DNA of 28,087 nt. Origin: CAZMVY01 sp964617875. Its GTDB lineage: Bacteria > Planctomycetota > Phycisphaerae > UBA1845 > PWPN01. Below, in pieces: positions 8,146 to 17,100 of the stretch; the stretch's first letter is position 1; each line of letters starts with the position of its first letter. The DNA lies in the NCBI GenBank assembly GCA_964617875.1, contig CAZUAI010000074.1, positions 1 to 28,087 of the forward strand. Reading direction: 5' to 3'. The notes under the pieces were generated by a model, which saw only the letters and a program-made list of their open reading frames with translations, was not told the origin of the DNA and made no database searches. A program made the translations under genes and the position numbers.

Positions 8146-8263
8146 TGCCGTACACGGAGTGCCGGGGGCCGGGCGGTACGACGTCCCCGGCGTGAGTTGC
8201 CTGGACGCGGTTGTCTCTATGCTCGGATTCGTAAACATCCTTGCGGCGCGCCGCGACGACGAC

Positions 8264-8884
8264 ATGACGAGCCAGTACGGCTGGGTGATCGCCGTGCTCA
8301 TTTTCTCGGCGGTCAGCGCCCTCGCGAACTGGATCAAGAAGAAGCAGGAGGAGTCACAATCGCAGAAGACGCCGCGCCGGCCCCCGCCGCGACCTTCGAG
8401 CGGCGACGACGATGCGGACGAGCCGGTGAAGCGACCCCCGCCGCGGCGCGAGCCCACGAGCCGGCCCATGCCGCCGGTCCCGCGTCCGTCGGGGCCCCCG
8501 CCCCGACGGCCACAGCCTCCGCCCCGGCGACCGGCGCCGCCAACGGCACCGCCGACCCGGCCGGTACCGCCTTCGCCGCGATCGTCGCCGTTCCCCGCTC
8601 CCGCCCGTCGCGTTCCGCCGGCCCGTCCGTCACGCCGGCTCGAGGATGTCATCAGCGTCCGGCCGCACGAGCCCGTCCTGACGCAGGAGGAGCCGGACAC
8701 CCCGATACGGCTGCGCGTCGCGGAGGCCGCTCCGCCGTTGCAGGCCCCGCCGGCCGCAGTCCAACCGGCGGCGAGAAAGCGAACCGCCCTGGATCTCACG
8801 AGCAACCGGTTGCGCGAAGCGATCATCCTGCGGGAGGTCCTCGGGCCGCCGCTCGCCTTGAGAGAAGAAACCCCTCTGTTCTGA
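8264..8884 (+). CDS. Proline-rich single-span membrane protein
   Basis: A 206-residue protein of unknown function. It starts with one membrane span (YGWVIAVLIFSAVSALANWI) followed by KKKQEES. A long segment of about 110 residues, very rich in Pro and Arg, is almost certainly disordered. The end (LREAIILREVLGPPLALREE) has the hydrophobic pattern of short C-terminal tails seen on other planctomycete membrane proteins. It lies 118 bases after floA and 12 bases before the exporter gene, so it probably belongs to the operon. The start is uncertain: ATG 8264 begins directly with the membrane span, while an in-frame ATG at 8219 would add 15 residues; neither has a good ribosome site. The Pro/Arg stretch may serve as a spacer or a docking surface, which is a guess. 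Confidence 0.75.
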   Translation: MTSQYGWVIAVLIFSAVSALANWIKKKQEESQSQKTPRRPPPRPSSGDDDADEPVKRPPPRREPTSRPMPPVPRPSGPPPRRPQPPPRRPAPPTAPPTRPVPPSPRSSPFPAPARRVPPARPSRRLEDVISVRPHEPVLTQEEPDTPIRLRVAEAAPPLQAPPAAVQPAARKRTALDLTSNRLREAIILREVLGPPLALREETPLF

Positions 8885-8896
8885 TTGCGGAGCCGA

Positions 8897-10585
8897 ATGA
8901 ACGCGCAAACCCAGGTGGGCGGGCTCGGGCTGCTGGTGCGATTCAAGGTTCGCATGCTGAAGAACCGGTTCGACCAGGCCGCGCGCGAGGCCCCCATCAA
9001 GCTCGTCACGTCGCTGTTCTTCATCCTCATGATCTGGCTCGGCCTCTACGTCCTGTTCGACGGAACGCTGCGCGTGGTTCGGCAGCGCGTCCTCGAGGGA
9101 ATCGTGGCCGTGCCCCTCGTGTTCCAGTTCTTCTTCATCGCCCTGTTCGTGATGCTGGCCTTCTCGAACGCCATCATCGCCTACAGCGGGCTGTTCGGCC
9201 GGGGCGAGGCGCCGTATCTCCTCGCCAGCCCCCTGCCGCCGTGGCACATCGTGACCATGCGGTTCTTCGAGAGCCTCTTCTTCGCGAGCTGGTCGCTGCT
9301 CCTCCTCGGGCTGCCGCTGATGGCGGCAATGGCTCGCCACGCGGGCGCCACGTGGGTCTTCTACGCGATCTTCTCCGCGTTCTTCCTGCTGTTCATCCCG
9401 ATCCCCGCGGCCGTGGGGCTCGTCGCGGCGTGGGCGGCGGCCCGATTCTTTCCGCGCTCCCGCACGTGGGTCCTCGTGCTGGCCGGCCTGACCGTCCTCG
9501 GCGGGGGCGCCCTGTACGGCGCCCGCACGGCGGCGTCGGCCCCGGCGGACAGCTCCCAATGGCTGAAGAGCTTTTTCGATCAGGCGGCCGTGCTCCAGAA
9601 CGCACTGCTGCCGAACCAGTGGATCTCGGAGGGAATCGCCGCCGCCGCGGAACGCCGCTACGACGACGCCGGTTTCTACCTCTTCGTGCTGGGCGCCAAC
9701 GGCCTGTTCGCCGGCTGGCTGGCAATCGCCGTCGTCTCGCGCGGGCTGGCGTCGGCGTACGGGCGAGCCCACGGGGGCGCCGGCCGCCCGCTCGGCGGGC
9801 TCGTCGGCCGCGGATTCGTCTCAGGGCTGGCCGGCATCCCGTTCCTCTTCCTGCCGAAGCCGGTGCGACTGCTCGCCCAGAAGGACATCCGCTGCTTCAT
9901 GCGCGACCCCGTCCAATGGTCGCAGATGGCCATCCTGCTCGGGCTGCTCGGGCTCTATGTGAATAACGTCGGGCGGCTCGGCGGCGGCATCGGGTCGGCC
10001 GACTGGCTCCGCCTCATCACGTTTCTGAACCTCACGGCGGTCAGCCTGATCCTGGCCACATTCACCAGCCGGTTCGTCTTCCCGCTCGTCTCGCTCGAGG
10101 GGCAGCAGTTCTGGCTGCTCGGCCTCCTCCCCCTGCGGCGAGATCGGATCCTCTGGGCGAAGTTCGCCTACTCGACGACGATCACTCTCGCCGCCGGGCT
10201 CCTGGTGACAGCCCTCTCGATCCGCGCCTTGAAGCCCCCGGCGGGAATGATGATCGCGCAGCTCGTCGTGGTCTCGAGCGTCTGCATCGGGCTGTGCGGG
10301 GCGGCGGTCGGGTTCGGCGCGTGCTGGCCGATGTTCCAGCAGCGAAACGCGGCCCGCATCGCCAGCGGCGTGGGCGGAACGGTCAACCTCATCATCTCCG
10401 TGATGCTCGTCGTCGTGACGCTCGTCGCCGTGGCGATGATCGGGGTGCTGACCCGCACCGACGGCGGCCGATGGGACCGGCGGGTCACGGTGCTGCTCCT
10501 CGCGGCGGCGGTGCTCTTCAACCTCCTGGTGGCGGGCGCCGCCATGGCCGCCGGAATCCGCCGATTCCGCCGGTTTGAGTTTTGA
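8897..10585 (+). CDS. Putative ABC exporter, membrane subunit
   Basis: A 562-residue polytopic membrane protein with about 11-12 predicted spans and short basic loops. It resembles the putative ABC exporter / ABC-2 permease group. Features are an N-terminal cytoplasmic piece (LLVRFKVRMLKNRF) before the first span, LLASPLPPWHIVTMRFFESL in the first half, a soluble loop near 320-340 (PKPVRLLAQKDIRCFMRDP), and LLPLRRDRILWAKF in the second half. The halves PLPPWHIV and LLPLRRDRILWAKF look like equivalent positions of a duplicated permease. No ATP-binding subunit is encoded nearby, so the partner must be elsewhere if this is an ABC transporter. ATG 8897 is chosen over a TTG four codons earlier. 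It follows the proline-rich gene by 12 bases, placing the exporter at the end of the nfeD-floA cluster. Substrate unknown. Confidence 0.75.
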   Translation: MNAQTQVGGLGLLVRFKVRMLKNRFDQAAREAPIKLVTSLFFILMIWLGLYVLFDGTLRVVRQRVLEGIVAVPLVFQFFFIALFVMLAFSNAIIAYSGLFGRGEAPYLLASPLPPWHIVTMRFFESLFFASWSLLLLGLPLMAAMARHAGATWVFYAIFSAFFLLFIPIPAAVGLVAAWAAARFFPRSRTWVLVLAGLTVLGGGALYGARTAASAPADSSQWLKSFFDQAAVLQNALLPNQWISEGIAAAAERRYDDAGFYLFVLGANGLFAGWLAIAVVSRGLASAYGRAHGGAGRPLGGLVGRGFVSGLAGIPFLFLPKPVRLLAQKDIRCFMRDPVQWSQMAILLGLLGLYVNNVGRLGGGIGSADWLRLITFLNLTAVSLILATFTSRFVFPLVSLEGQQFWLLGLLPLRRDRILWAKFAYSTTITLAAGLLVTALSIRALKPPAGMMIAQLVVVSSVCIGLCGAAVGFGACWPMFQQRNAARIASGVGGTVNLIISVMLVVVTLVAVAMIGVLTRTDGGRWDRRVTVLLLAAAVLFNLLVAGAAMAAGIRRFRRFEF

Positions 10586-10723
10586 GTCCGCTAATCGGGC
10601 GGCCTGCGTCCATCGAATGCCCGTGGTGCCGGGATCGAACCTCTGTAAACGGTTTCTCCGTCCGATGTCCGCCTCTTCCGCGCCCCTTCGTGGATAGAAT
10701 ATCGCGAGGAGGCTTGTTGCGTC

Positions 10724-11134
10724 ATGCGAGAGCGCGAGAGGGAAGGAACGCGCCCGGGCGATTTCTGGGCGAATCCGACTGCGGGACACGGTGCGCGTCC
10801 GGCGGAGTTCTCCGCGGCCGAACGGCGGAAGATCTTTCTGCACATGGTCATCGCCGAACTGGAGGGCGGCTTGCTCCGTTACTCGCGCCGCCGTGAACTC
10901 CAGCGGTATGCCGAGGAGATCGGCATCCCGGCGTTCGACGCCAATCTGCTCATCGCCGAGGCCCAACACCGCGCCCGGCGCCACGAGCCCATCGACATCG
11001 ACCCGAACCAGGAGTACCCGCCTGGTCCGACGCTGGCACGGCCAACGGCCCTAACCGCGGGACTCTGGCTCCTGTCGGCTTTGCTGTTCGCGGCTGTCGT
11101 AAATGCCGTGCTCCTGGGCTGGTTCGGGCGCTGA
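10724..11134 (+). CDS. Small tail-anchored protein, function unknown
   Basis: A 136-residue protein with a charged N-terminus (MREREREGTRPGDFW). A helical middle follows (FSAAERRKIFLHMVIAELEG, then RRRELQRYAEEIGIPAFDAN), and a single membrane span (about 108-131) lies near the C-terminus. The layout suggests a cytoplasmic helical domain held at the membrane. I do not recognise a family. The ATG at 10724 has a strong AGGAGG at 10707-10712, 11 bases upstream. It stands 138 bases after the exporter gene and 264 before the kinase gene, with its own ribosome site, so it may be transcribed alone. A TAGAAT at 10695-10700 could be its -10 box, but no -35 is visible. Confidence 0.7.
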   Translation: MREREREGTRPGDFWANPTAGHGARPAEFSAAERRKIFLHMVIAELEGGLLRYSRRRELQRYAEEIGIPAFDANLLIAEAQHRARRHEPIDIDPNQEYPPGPTLARPTALTAGLWLLSALLFAAVVNAVLLGWFGR

Positions 11135-11172
11135 GCCGCAGGTTGGGAGGCGCCCAAGGCAGAACCTACGAC

Positions 11173-11201
11173 TTGCACAGGCGTTCCGCCTGTTGTATAC
11201 T
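11173..11201 (+). promoter_or_regulatory. Strong sigma-70-like promoter for the kinase cluster
   Basis: TTGCAC (11173-11178) and TATACT (11196-11201) are spaced by exactly 17 bases. Transcription would start near 11208, leaving an untranslated leader of about 190 bases before the kinase ATG. It is among the best promoters in the window. Confidence 0.65.
11177..11193. promoter_or_regulatory. Palindrome inside the kinase promoter spacer
   Basis: ACAGGCG-TTC-CGCCTGT is a perfect inverted repeat with 7-base arms and a 3-base centre. It fills the space between the -35 and -10 boxes. A dimeric regulator bound here would block RNA polymerase, so it is a candidate operator. The bound protein is unknown, and chance is possible. 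Confidence 0.45.
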
Positions 11202-11397
11202 TTAATCGGTAGTATCGAAGAAAGCGGTCGCCTGCGAACGGTGAAGGCCCGCCTGCTGCATTCGGCGGTATCAATTCCAAACGATAGCCGGTTGTGCAGC
11301 AGATTAAGACGGCGAAACCCGCGGGCGGATTGTGTTCCTATCGAAGGGGATCCTGAGGCATTGGTGACGAGTCGGCCGGAAGAAGGCGGCTGGCGCC

Positions 11398-13113
11398 ATG
11401 CAGTGTCTGACGGCGGAACAGTTTGACCGGTTGTTTGCCGGCGAAGGCGCGTCGGGGTCGGCGGACGATCTGCACCTGCACCTGGCGCAATGCACGGTCT
11501 GCCAACGCATCTACGAGGAACAGCGCGAACATCGCGGCTACCGGCAGCACCTGAATGAGGTGTTCCGGTCGGACGATTCGAGTTCGGTGCACCCGCCGGA
11601 CGGCCACGGATCGACCATCACGTTTACGCCGGGGGAGCCTGCGCCGCCCAGCGGCGCTTCGTCGGCGCCGATCACCCTGCCTGCGGATGCGTTTCCGGGC
11701 TACAGGATCGTGGGGAAGATTGGCGGCGGTGCGCAGGGTGACGTCTACCAGGCAAACCAGATTTCAACCGATCGGACCGTGGCGTTGAAGGTTCTACGCG
11801 AAGGGCCGCTTGCCGATCCGGCGTCGCGGGCGCGGTTCGAGCGCGAGGTGCATCTGAGCGCCCGCTTCCGCCATCCGAACATCGTGCCCGTTCTCGACAG
11901 CGGCATCGCCGAAGGCCGCTACTTCTTTGCGATGGACTACATCTGCGGACGTCCGCTCGACGAGTACGTGCGGAACGAACGGATGCGGATCCGCGAGGTG
12001 GTCAACCTGTTCGCGAAAATCTGCGATGCGGTGTGCTACGCGCACCGACGCGGCGTGATCCACCGCGACCTGAAGCCTTCGAACATCCTGGTGACGGAAG
12101 AGGGGGTGCCGTACGTGCTGGATTTCGGCCTCGCCAAGCCGACCGACCGGAAGCCGGAGGACTGGATTTCGCTGTTCGGGCAGGTGGTCGGCACGCTGCG
12201 GTACATGTCGCCGGAGCAGACACGCGGTGACCTGGAGGAGGTGGACACGCGGGCGGACGTGTACTCGCTGGGCGTGATCCTGTACGAACTGCTGACCGGG
12301 CGGCCGCCGTATACGTTCGGCGCGGATTGGGTGGAGGCGATGGAGAGGATCCGCACCATGCCGCCGAACCGCCCGTCGAAGGTGCGACCGGGGATCGACT
12401 CGGACCTGGACGCAATCGTGCTGAAGGCCCTGGAGAAAGAACCGGAAATGCGCTATCGTTCCGCCGACGAGTTCGCCGAGAACCTGTCGGCCTGGCTGGA
12501 CGGACGCCCGCTGCCGACGAAATCCACCAGCTCGCTCTACGTGTTGCGAAAGCTCCTCAAGCGGCACCGCTACGCGGCGGCGGTGGCCGGACTGGTGGCC
12601 GTCATCGTCGTCGCGACGGCCTCGATCGCCATCGACGGCCACCTGCAGGCACGCAAGGCGATGGCCCTGAAGGCGGAGAGCGATCGGATGGCCGCCGGCA
12701 AGCAGGAGACACTGAATGAGATGGTGTCAGAGAAGTACAATCCCGTGATGCCGCGAGCGAATCTCGGGTGGTTCCTTGCCGAATGGTACGCGGGCCGTAT
12801 CGACCAGGCGCGGTACTGGCAATCCGCACCCGGGAAGAAAGACGGTGATGAGTACAAGGCAATGAGCTTCCTGCTGGACGACACGTATCGTCTGAAGGAC
12901 CTGCTACGTGAGATGAACGGTTCGCCGTGGCTGGCGTACTTCGTCGCAGGCGAACGGGAAGCAAAGGCGGGCCGGTACGAAGAGGCAATCCGGATGTATC
13001 GTCTCAGCCTGGAGAAGAGCGATCCCCGGTTCGTTTCTTCGATTGAGGCCCGGCTGAAGCAGCTTGAGGCTGCCGTGCGGGCGACCGGCGGCAGCAAGGA
13101 GGTACGGGAATAA
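11398..13113 (+). CDS. Membrane Ser/Thr protein kinase with zinc-binding N-terminus
   Basis: A 571-residue Hanks-type kinase. Residues 24-35 (DLHLHLAQCTVC) hold an H-x3-C-x2-C motif like the anti-sigma-factor zinc domain. A Pro/Ser-rich linker leads to the kinase domain (about 100-370). All catalytic elements are present: glycine loop GKIGGGAQGDVY (107-117), Lys131 in VALKVL, Glu150, HRDLKPSN (Asp224), DFGLA (Asp242) and MSPEQ (270-274). A membrane span covers about 392-413. The outer part (about 415-571) looks helical with a TPR-like end (AGEREAKAGRYEEAIRMYRLSLEK). This is a typical planctomycete receptor-like kinase architecture. ATG 11398 is preceded by a weak GAAGAAGG. The gene is followed, 181 bases later, by the prepilin-like gene and then the large dockerin gene. 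Its substrate and signal cannot be read from sequence. Confidence 0.92.
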   Translation: MQCLTAEQFDRLFAGEGASGSADDLHLHLAQCTVCQRIYEEQREHRGYRQHLNEVFRSDDSSSVHPPDGHGSTITFTPGEPAPPSGASSAPITLPADAFPGYRIVGKIGGGAQGDVYQANQISTDRTVALKVLREGPLADPASRARFEREVHLSARFRHPNIVPVLDSGIAEGRYFFAMDYICGRPLDEYVRNERMRIREVVNLFAKICDAVCYAHRRGVIHRDLKPSNILVTEEGVPYVLDFGLAKPTDRKPEDWISLFGQVVGTLRYMSPEQTRGDLEEVDTRADVYSLGVILYELLTGRPPYTFGADWVEAMERIRTMPPNRPSKVRPGIDSDLDAIVLKALEKEPEMRYRSADEFAENLSAWLDGRPLPTKSTSSLYVLRKLLKRHRYAAAVAGLVAVIVVATASIAIDGHLQARKAMALKAESDRMAAGKQETLNEMVSEKYNPVMPRANLGWFLAEWYAGRIDQARYWQSAPGKKDGDEYKAMSFLLDDTYRLKDLLREMNGSPWLAYFVAGEREAKAGRYEEAIRMYRLSLEKSDPRFVSSIEARLKQLEAAVRATGGSKEVRE

Positions 13114-13294
13114 GGAGAGTCAGCGCAAGTCGCAGGTTGCCCCGGCTTCCAGATTCTGCCTTTGGCGAACTTCCTGGAGCGGTGCGGGGCAGCGCCATTA
13201 CATCGTGCGATGACTCGATCGACTGGGTAGAGGGGGGACTGGCTTGGGGGGAGCTGCGAGGTCGGCCGCGTCAGACTGGCCGAAGGGTGCAGAA

Positions 13295-14158
13295 ATGCTC
13301 GCGGCACGTGGTGTTCGTGAGGCTGTGTTCAGCCGACAGGAGGGTACGAGCGCCATCCTGTGCTCTGCGCACCGCAGACGAAGCGGCTTCACGTTGATCG
13401 AACTGCTTGTCGTCGTCGCGACCATGGCCCTGCTGATGGCGATCCTGCTTCCGTCGCTTCGGCGCGCCCGGGCGCAGACTCGCAGGGTGGTGTGCCAATC
13501 CAATGTCCGTCAGGTCGCGATCGGCTGGCACGGCTATCTGCGGGAATCGGGGGGCTATTTCTTCCAAAAAGGACTGTGGTACTGGTCGGAACTGCGGAAA
13601 CGGCAGATGCAAGTCGATAATGCTCACCTCGTATACGGCGGTCCGCCGGGGGCCGAGCTGACGTATCAGGAGCCCAATCCCAAGCCGCTGAACCGGCACG
13701 TGAAGGAATTGAGCATCTTTGCGTGTCCGGCCGATACAGGCAGCGAAGGCACGCCTTCATCGTGCTGTGAATACGTGGGCACCAGCTACTTGACGAACGC
13801 CACGCTGACGGGAGGACCACTCGCTGCGCCGAAGTCAAGCGATTGCTGCTACAACGCGGTCATGCGGGTCAAAGCCCGGCTGAAGAACCAGCATCTGTCG
13901 AGAATCCAGGGCGTCGATCCGTCGCGGCTGATCCTGGTTGGAGATTACGGCTGGATTACAGCGATGGACAAGTACTCTGCGAACGAAGCACGCTGGCATG
14001 TCAGGCCGTCCGCTTACAACCTGGCATTCCTGGACGGACACGCGGATTTCACGCAGATTCAGAAGGGACGGTACGTGACGTCGTCGTACACCGTCGTGCC
14101 GTTCCGGGATCTGCTCGCCGCGTTTGCGGCATGCCAGGACGGCACGGCCTGCGAGTAG
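13295..14158 (+). CDS. Prepilin-like protein (FTLIELL, FLDGHAD tail)
   Basis: A 287-residue type II/IV pseudopilin-like protein of the abundant planctomycete group. A basic leader (AHRRRSG) precedes GFTLIELLVVVATMALLMAI: cleavage is expected after Gly31, and Glu36 is the conserved fifth residue of the mature protein. After the long hydrophobic helix comes a globular domain with six or more Cys (SIFACPAD, SSCCEY, SSDCCY). The end has NLAFLDGHADF, the DG-containing tail of these proteins. The ATG at 13295 is used because GAAGGG lies about 8 bases before it; an in-frame TTG at 13244 is less likely. The leader is unusually long (31 residues), so a later start is possible. Its stop is 34 bases from the next gene, so the two are probably one transcript, implying joint export or surface assembly. 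Confidence 0.85.
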   Translation: MLAARGVREAVFSRQEGTSAILCSAHRRRSGFTLIELLVVVATMALLMAILLPSLRRARAQTRRVVCQSNVRQVAIGWHGYLRESGGYFFQKGLWYWSELRKRQMQVDNAHLVYGGPPGAELTYQEPNPKPLNRHVKELSIFACPADTGSEGTPSSCCEYVGTSYLTNATLTGGPLAAPKSSDCCYNAVMRVKARLKNQHLSRIQGVDPSRLILVGDYGWITAMDKYSANEARWHVRPSAYNLAFLDGHADFTQIQKGRYVTSSYTVVPFRDLLAAFAACQDGTACE

Positions 14159-14192
14159 CCGAGGATGAATACCAGGCAGGAGGTTGCCTTCC

Positions 14193-17100
14193 ATGCGGTC
14201 AGCCAATTGCTCGACGCCTGTTCGGCGGCGGGTCCAGAACGTAGCCTTCGTTCTCATGGGGCTTGCCTGGACGGCGATCCCCTCGTGCGGAGACCTGGCG
14301 CGCCCGAAGATGGACGTGAACCGGGCACAAGTCGTCCTCAACGCGCCCGAATTCGGTCCTTACTACACGCTTGACGCGAGCGTCCACACGCCGCGGATCA
14401 CGAACAGCGTGATCATCGCGTACGGCGATCGGTATCTTGACCTGGATCCCGATTCGGATGCCCGCGTGCGGCCGACGATCGAGAACAACGAGATTCGTGT
14501 CATCGTGGATCGCGATCCCACGCTGGCCTGCGGCACGCTGCTCGAATTGCGCTCGCGGGACGCCGACTGCAAGGATCCGAAAGACCCCGCCGGCGCGATT
14601 CGGGTGCCGAGAGTCGATCGCTTCTCACGCGAGCCGGCGCAGAACTGGGTTTTCGCGTTGCTTGAACTGCGCCCCGGAACGACGGCGCACCTCACCAACC
14701 GGCCGGGGTTTGACTTTCGGAAACGCGAGGACGGCAGGATTCCGAACGGTGAGATTTCCGAAGCGGCATATGTGAAGGTCCTCAAGTTGCATCGCGGGGC
14801 GGTTCTGAACACGGCTGGATACCGGCTGTACTATGAAAAGCTCGTGGACCAGGACGACAACGAGATGGGCCATGTGACGGGCTCCGACAAGCCCTTGCCA
14901 AACGGGAGCCGCATTATCAGCCGTCGGCTTCTTGGCCTCCACCTCGGCCGCTATTCGATGAACGATCCATGCGATCCCCTGTTTGCGCCAGGCGGTGTTC
15001 GGACGTGGAGGAGGCTCGTGGGTCCCGAGGATGCCAATCCCCCGCCGCCGGGGTCCCCCCTCTGCATGGGCAGCGTACGGGTCCTGCCGAATGCCGTCGG
15101 CGCCGGCAACGGCGTCCTCGAGATGCGGACCCGCGCCGAGGGCAAGAGATCGGCCCGCTCAGTCCTGGCCAAGTTCCTCTTCGGCCGTGCCGGCGACGAG
15201 GAAATCCTCGTGTCCTTCCGATACCGGTTTCTGCAGGGCGAAGGTACCGCACTCCTTGTGGGCGTCAGTGACCGGCCGGGCATCGATGGACGCAGCCACG
15301 AACTGGCCCGCTTGCGGCCTCCGGCTGACGGGCAACCGGGTTCACCGACTTCGAAGGAGTTCGCCACGTACATCGGTCGCTTCCGCAGGCCCGAGTGCCG
15401 GCTTTTCTCCGGCACCTTTGTGGAGTTTCGTCTGTTCGGTTCCGATGCCGTTCTTCACTTGGACGACGTGCGGGTAGACGTGCACTGCCTGTGGGACGAT
15501 TGTCGCAACATCGATGAAGAGCCGGGTGTGGACCGCAGGGACTTTGCCGCGATCCTTCCGTTGCTGCTGGAGCCGGTGCCGCCCGACGGAAACTGTTTTG
15601 ATCTCGCCACCAACGGCGATGGCTACTGGGACGTATTCGACGTGATTGCGTGGGATGCGTACTTCGAGGACGGAAGCGACCCTTGTTACACGGGAACCGA
15701 CCGGCGTACCGTCTTGTCCTCGCCTGCGGCAATAACTTCGCGTACGGGTACGCCCTGCACGCTGTTCGTTGCGGGGAAGAAGCACTGCTCCCAGGACGAC
15801 ACTGTACTCGGCTTCGATTCGAACGGTGCCTGGAGCGGATTCGAGTGCGATCCGGTCGGTGCTCCCTACAAGCGCGGCAACGGGCATCTCGCCCGGTGCG
15901 GGGGCGGATGGATGCGGCAGTGTCATGGGCGAATCGGCCTGGCGTGCCTCCTGGGGCCGGGCGGTTGTCTCCTCCCGCCGGGTTGGCAGTTCGGCGAGGA
16001 CGGCAAGAAGGTGTACACGGGCATTGTGAAAAGCGACGGTGATTACTGCAACGGCCTTCCGCTGATGGACGTCGCATTCGCTGCCCACGATCGTAACCTG
16101 GTCTTCATCGCCCCGGTCATCGTCGCAGCCGGGTGTGGTGCCGATACCGGCTACAAGGCGGCCGCACGGTTCCGTCTGAGCGCGGGGGGATACGCCCTCG
16201 AGAAGGTCTACGAGCCGTGCTGGCCGCTGAGTTCTTTCGGGACCTGCGCCAGCACGCCCGCGCCGGATTCCGGGTTCGTTCGCGAGGTCGAGGTGGACAC
16301 GTACGGGTATCTCTATGTCGCGAGAAGCAAGGCCGGCGGGGGCGATGCGATCTTTATTTACCGGGCCGATGACAGCAGCCCCGTGAAGTCGCAGATGCCG
16401 ATTGGCTGTACGTCGGTCGCAACGGAGGCAGCAGGGCCTATCGGAATGACCGTCGCACGCCAGGGCGATTACCTGTATCTCGCCGGCACGCGGTACGTGA
16501 GCCCGAGCAACGGCCATACCCGTCTGTGCCGGTTCCCGATCTCACGTACGGCCAATCAGCAGCCGAGCCTCGGGACCCCGGCGTACATCGACCTGGATCT
16601 GAGCCCACTGCTGCCCGATCCTGCATGCGCGCACCTCGTCAGCGTCACCTCGATCGCCGAAAGCACCGTCGATGGGACGCTTTACGTCGTGGGCTTCTCG
16701 CTTGCCAGGCCGGATCCGACAAATCCTGCGTGTCCTTCGTATTCGCCTGGCGCCACTGCCATCCCGACAAAGCCGTGGCTTGCCGTCGTGAGTCACCCGT
16801 CCACGGCCGCTCAGGCATCGAGCGTCGCCAATATCGAGGCCAACGGCCTGGCCTTGCCTGTCTCGGTTGAGTTTGTTCCGGCGGAGTTCGGCGACTTCGA
16901 CGGCGATGGCGATTCGGACGATGTGGATTTCGCGCGCTTTCGGAGGTGCTTCAACGGCTCGAATCGGCCGCCGACCATGCCGGATTGCATGGAGACGGAC
17001 CTGGACCACGACGGCGATGTGGATCTGAGCGATTTCCTCATGCTTGCGCGGTGTTTCAACGGTCCGAACCGGCCCCCCGCCTGCACGTCGCTGTGCGAGT

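Noticed and set aside
8146..8263. Separate small gene between floA and the proline-rich gene
   Set aside because: The only frame here is the upstream part of the proline-rich frame, with no ribosome site and no recognisable sequence.
6643..9030. Long minus-strand open frame of 795 codons across the short nfeD, floA and proline-rich genes
   Set aside because: Shadow frame. It crosses three genes with recognised products on the other strand, and its own sequence has only Gly/Arg-rich low-complexity stretches.
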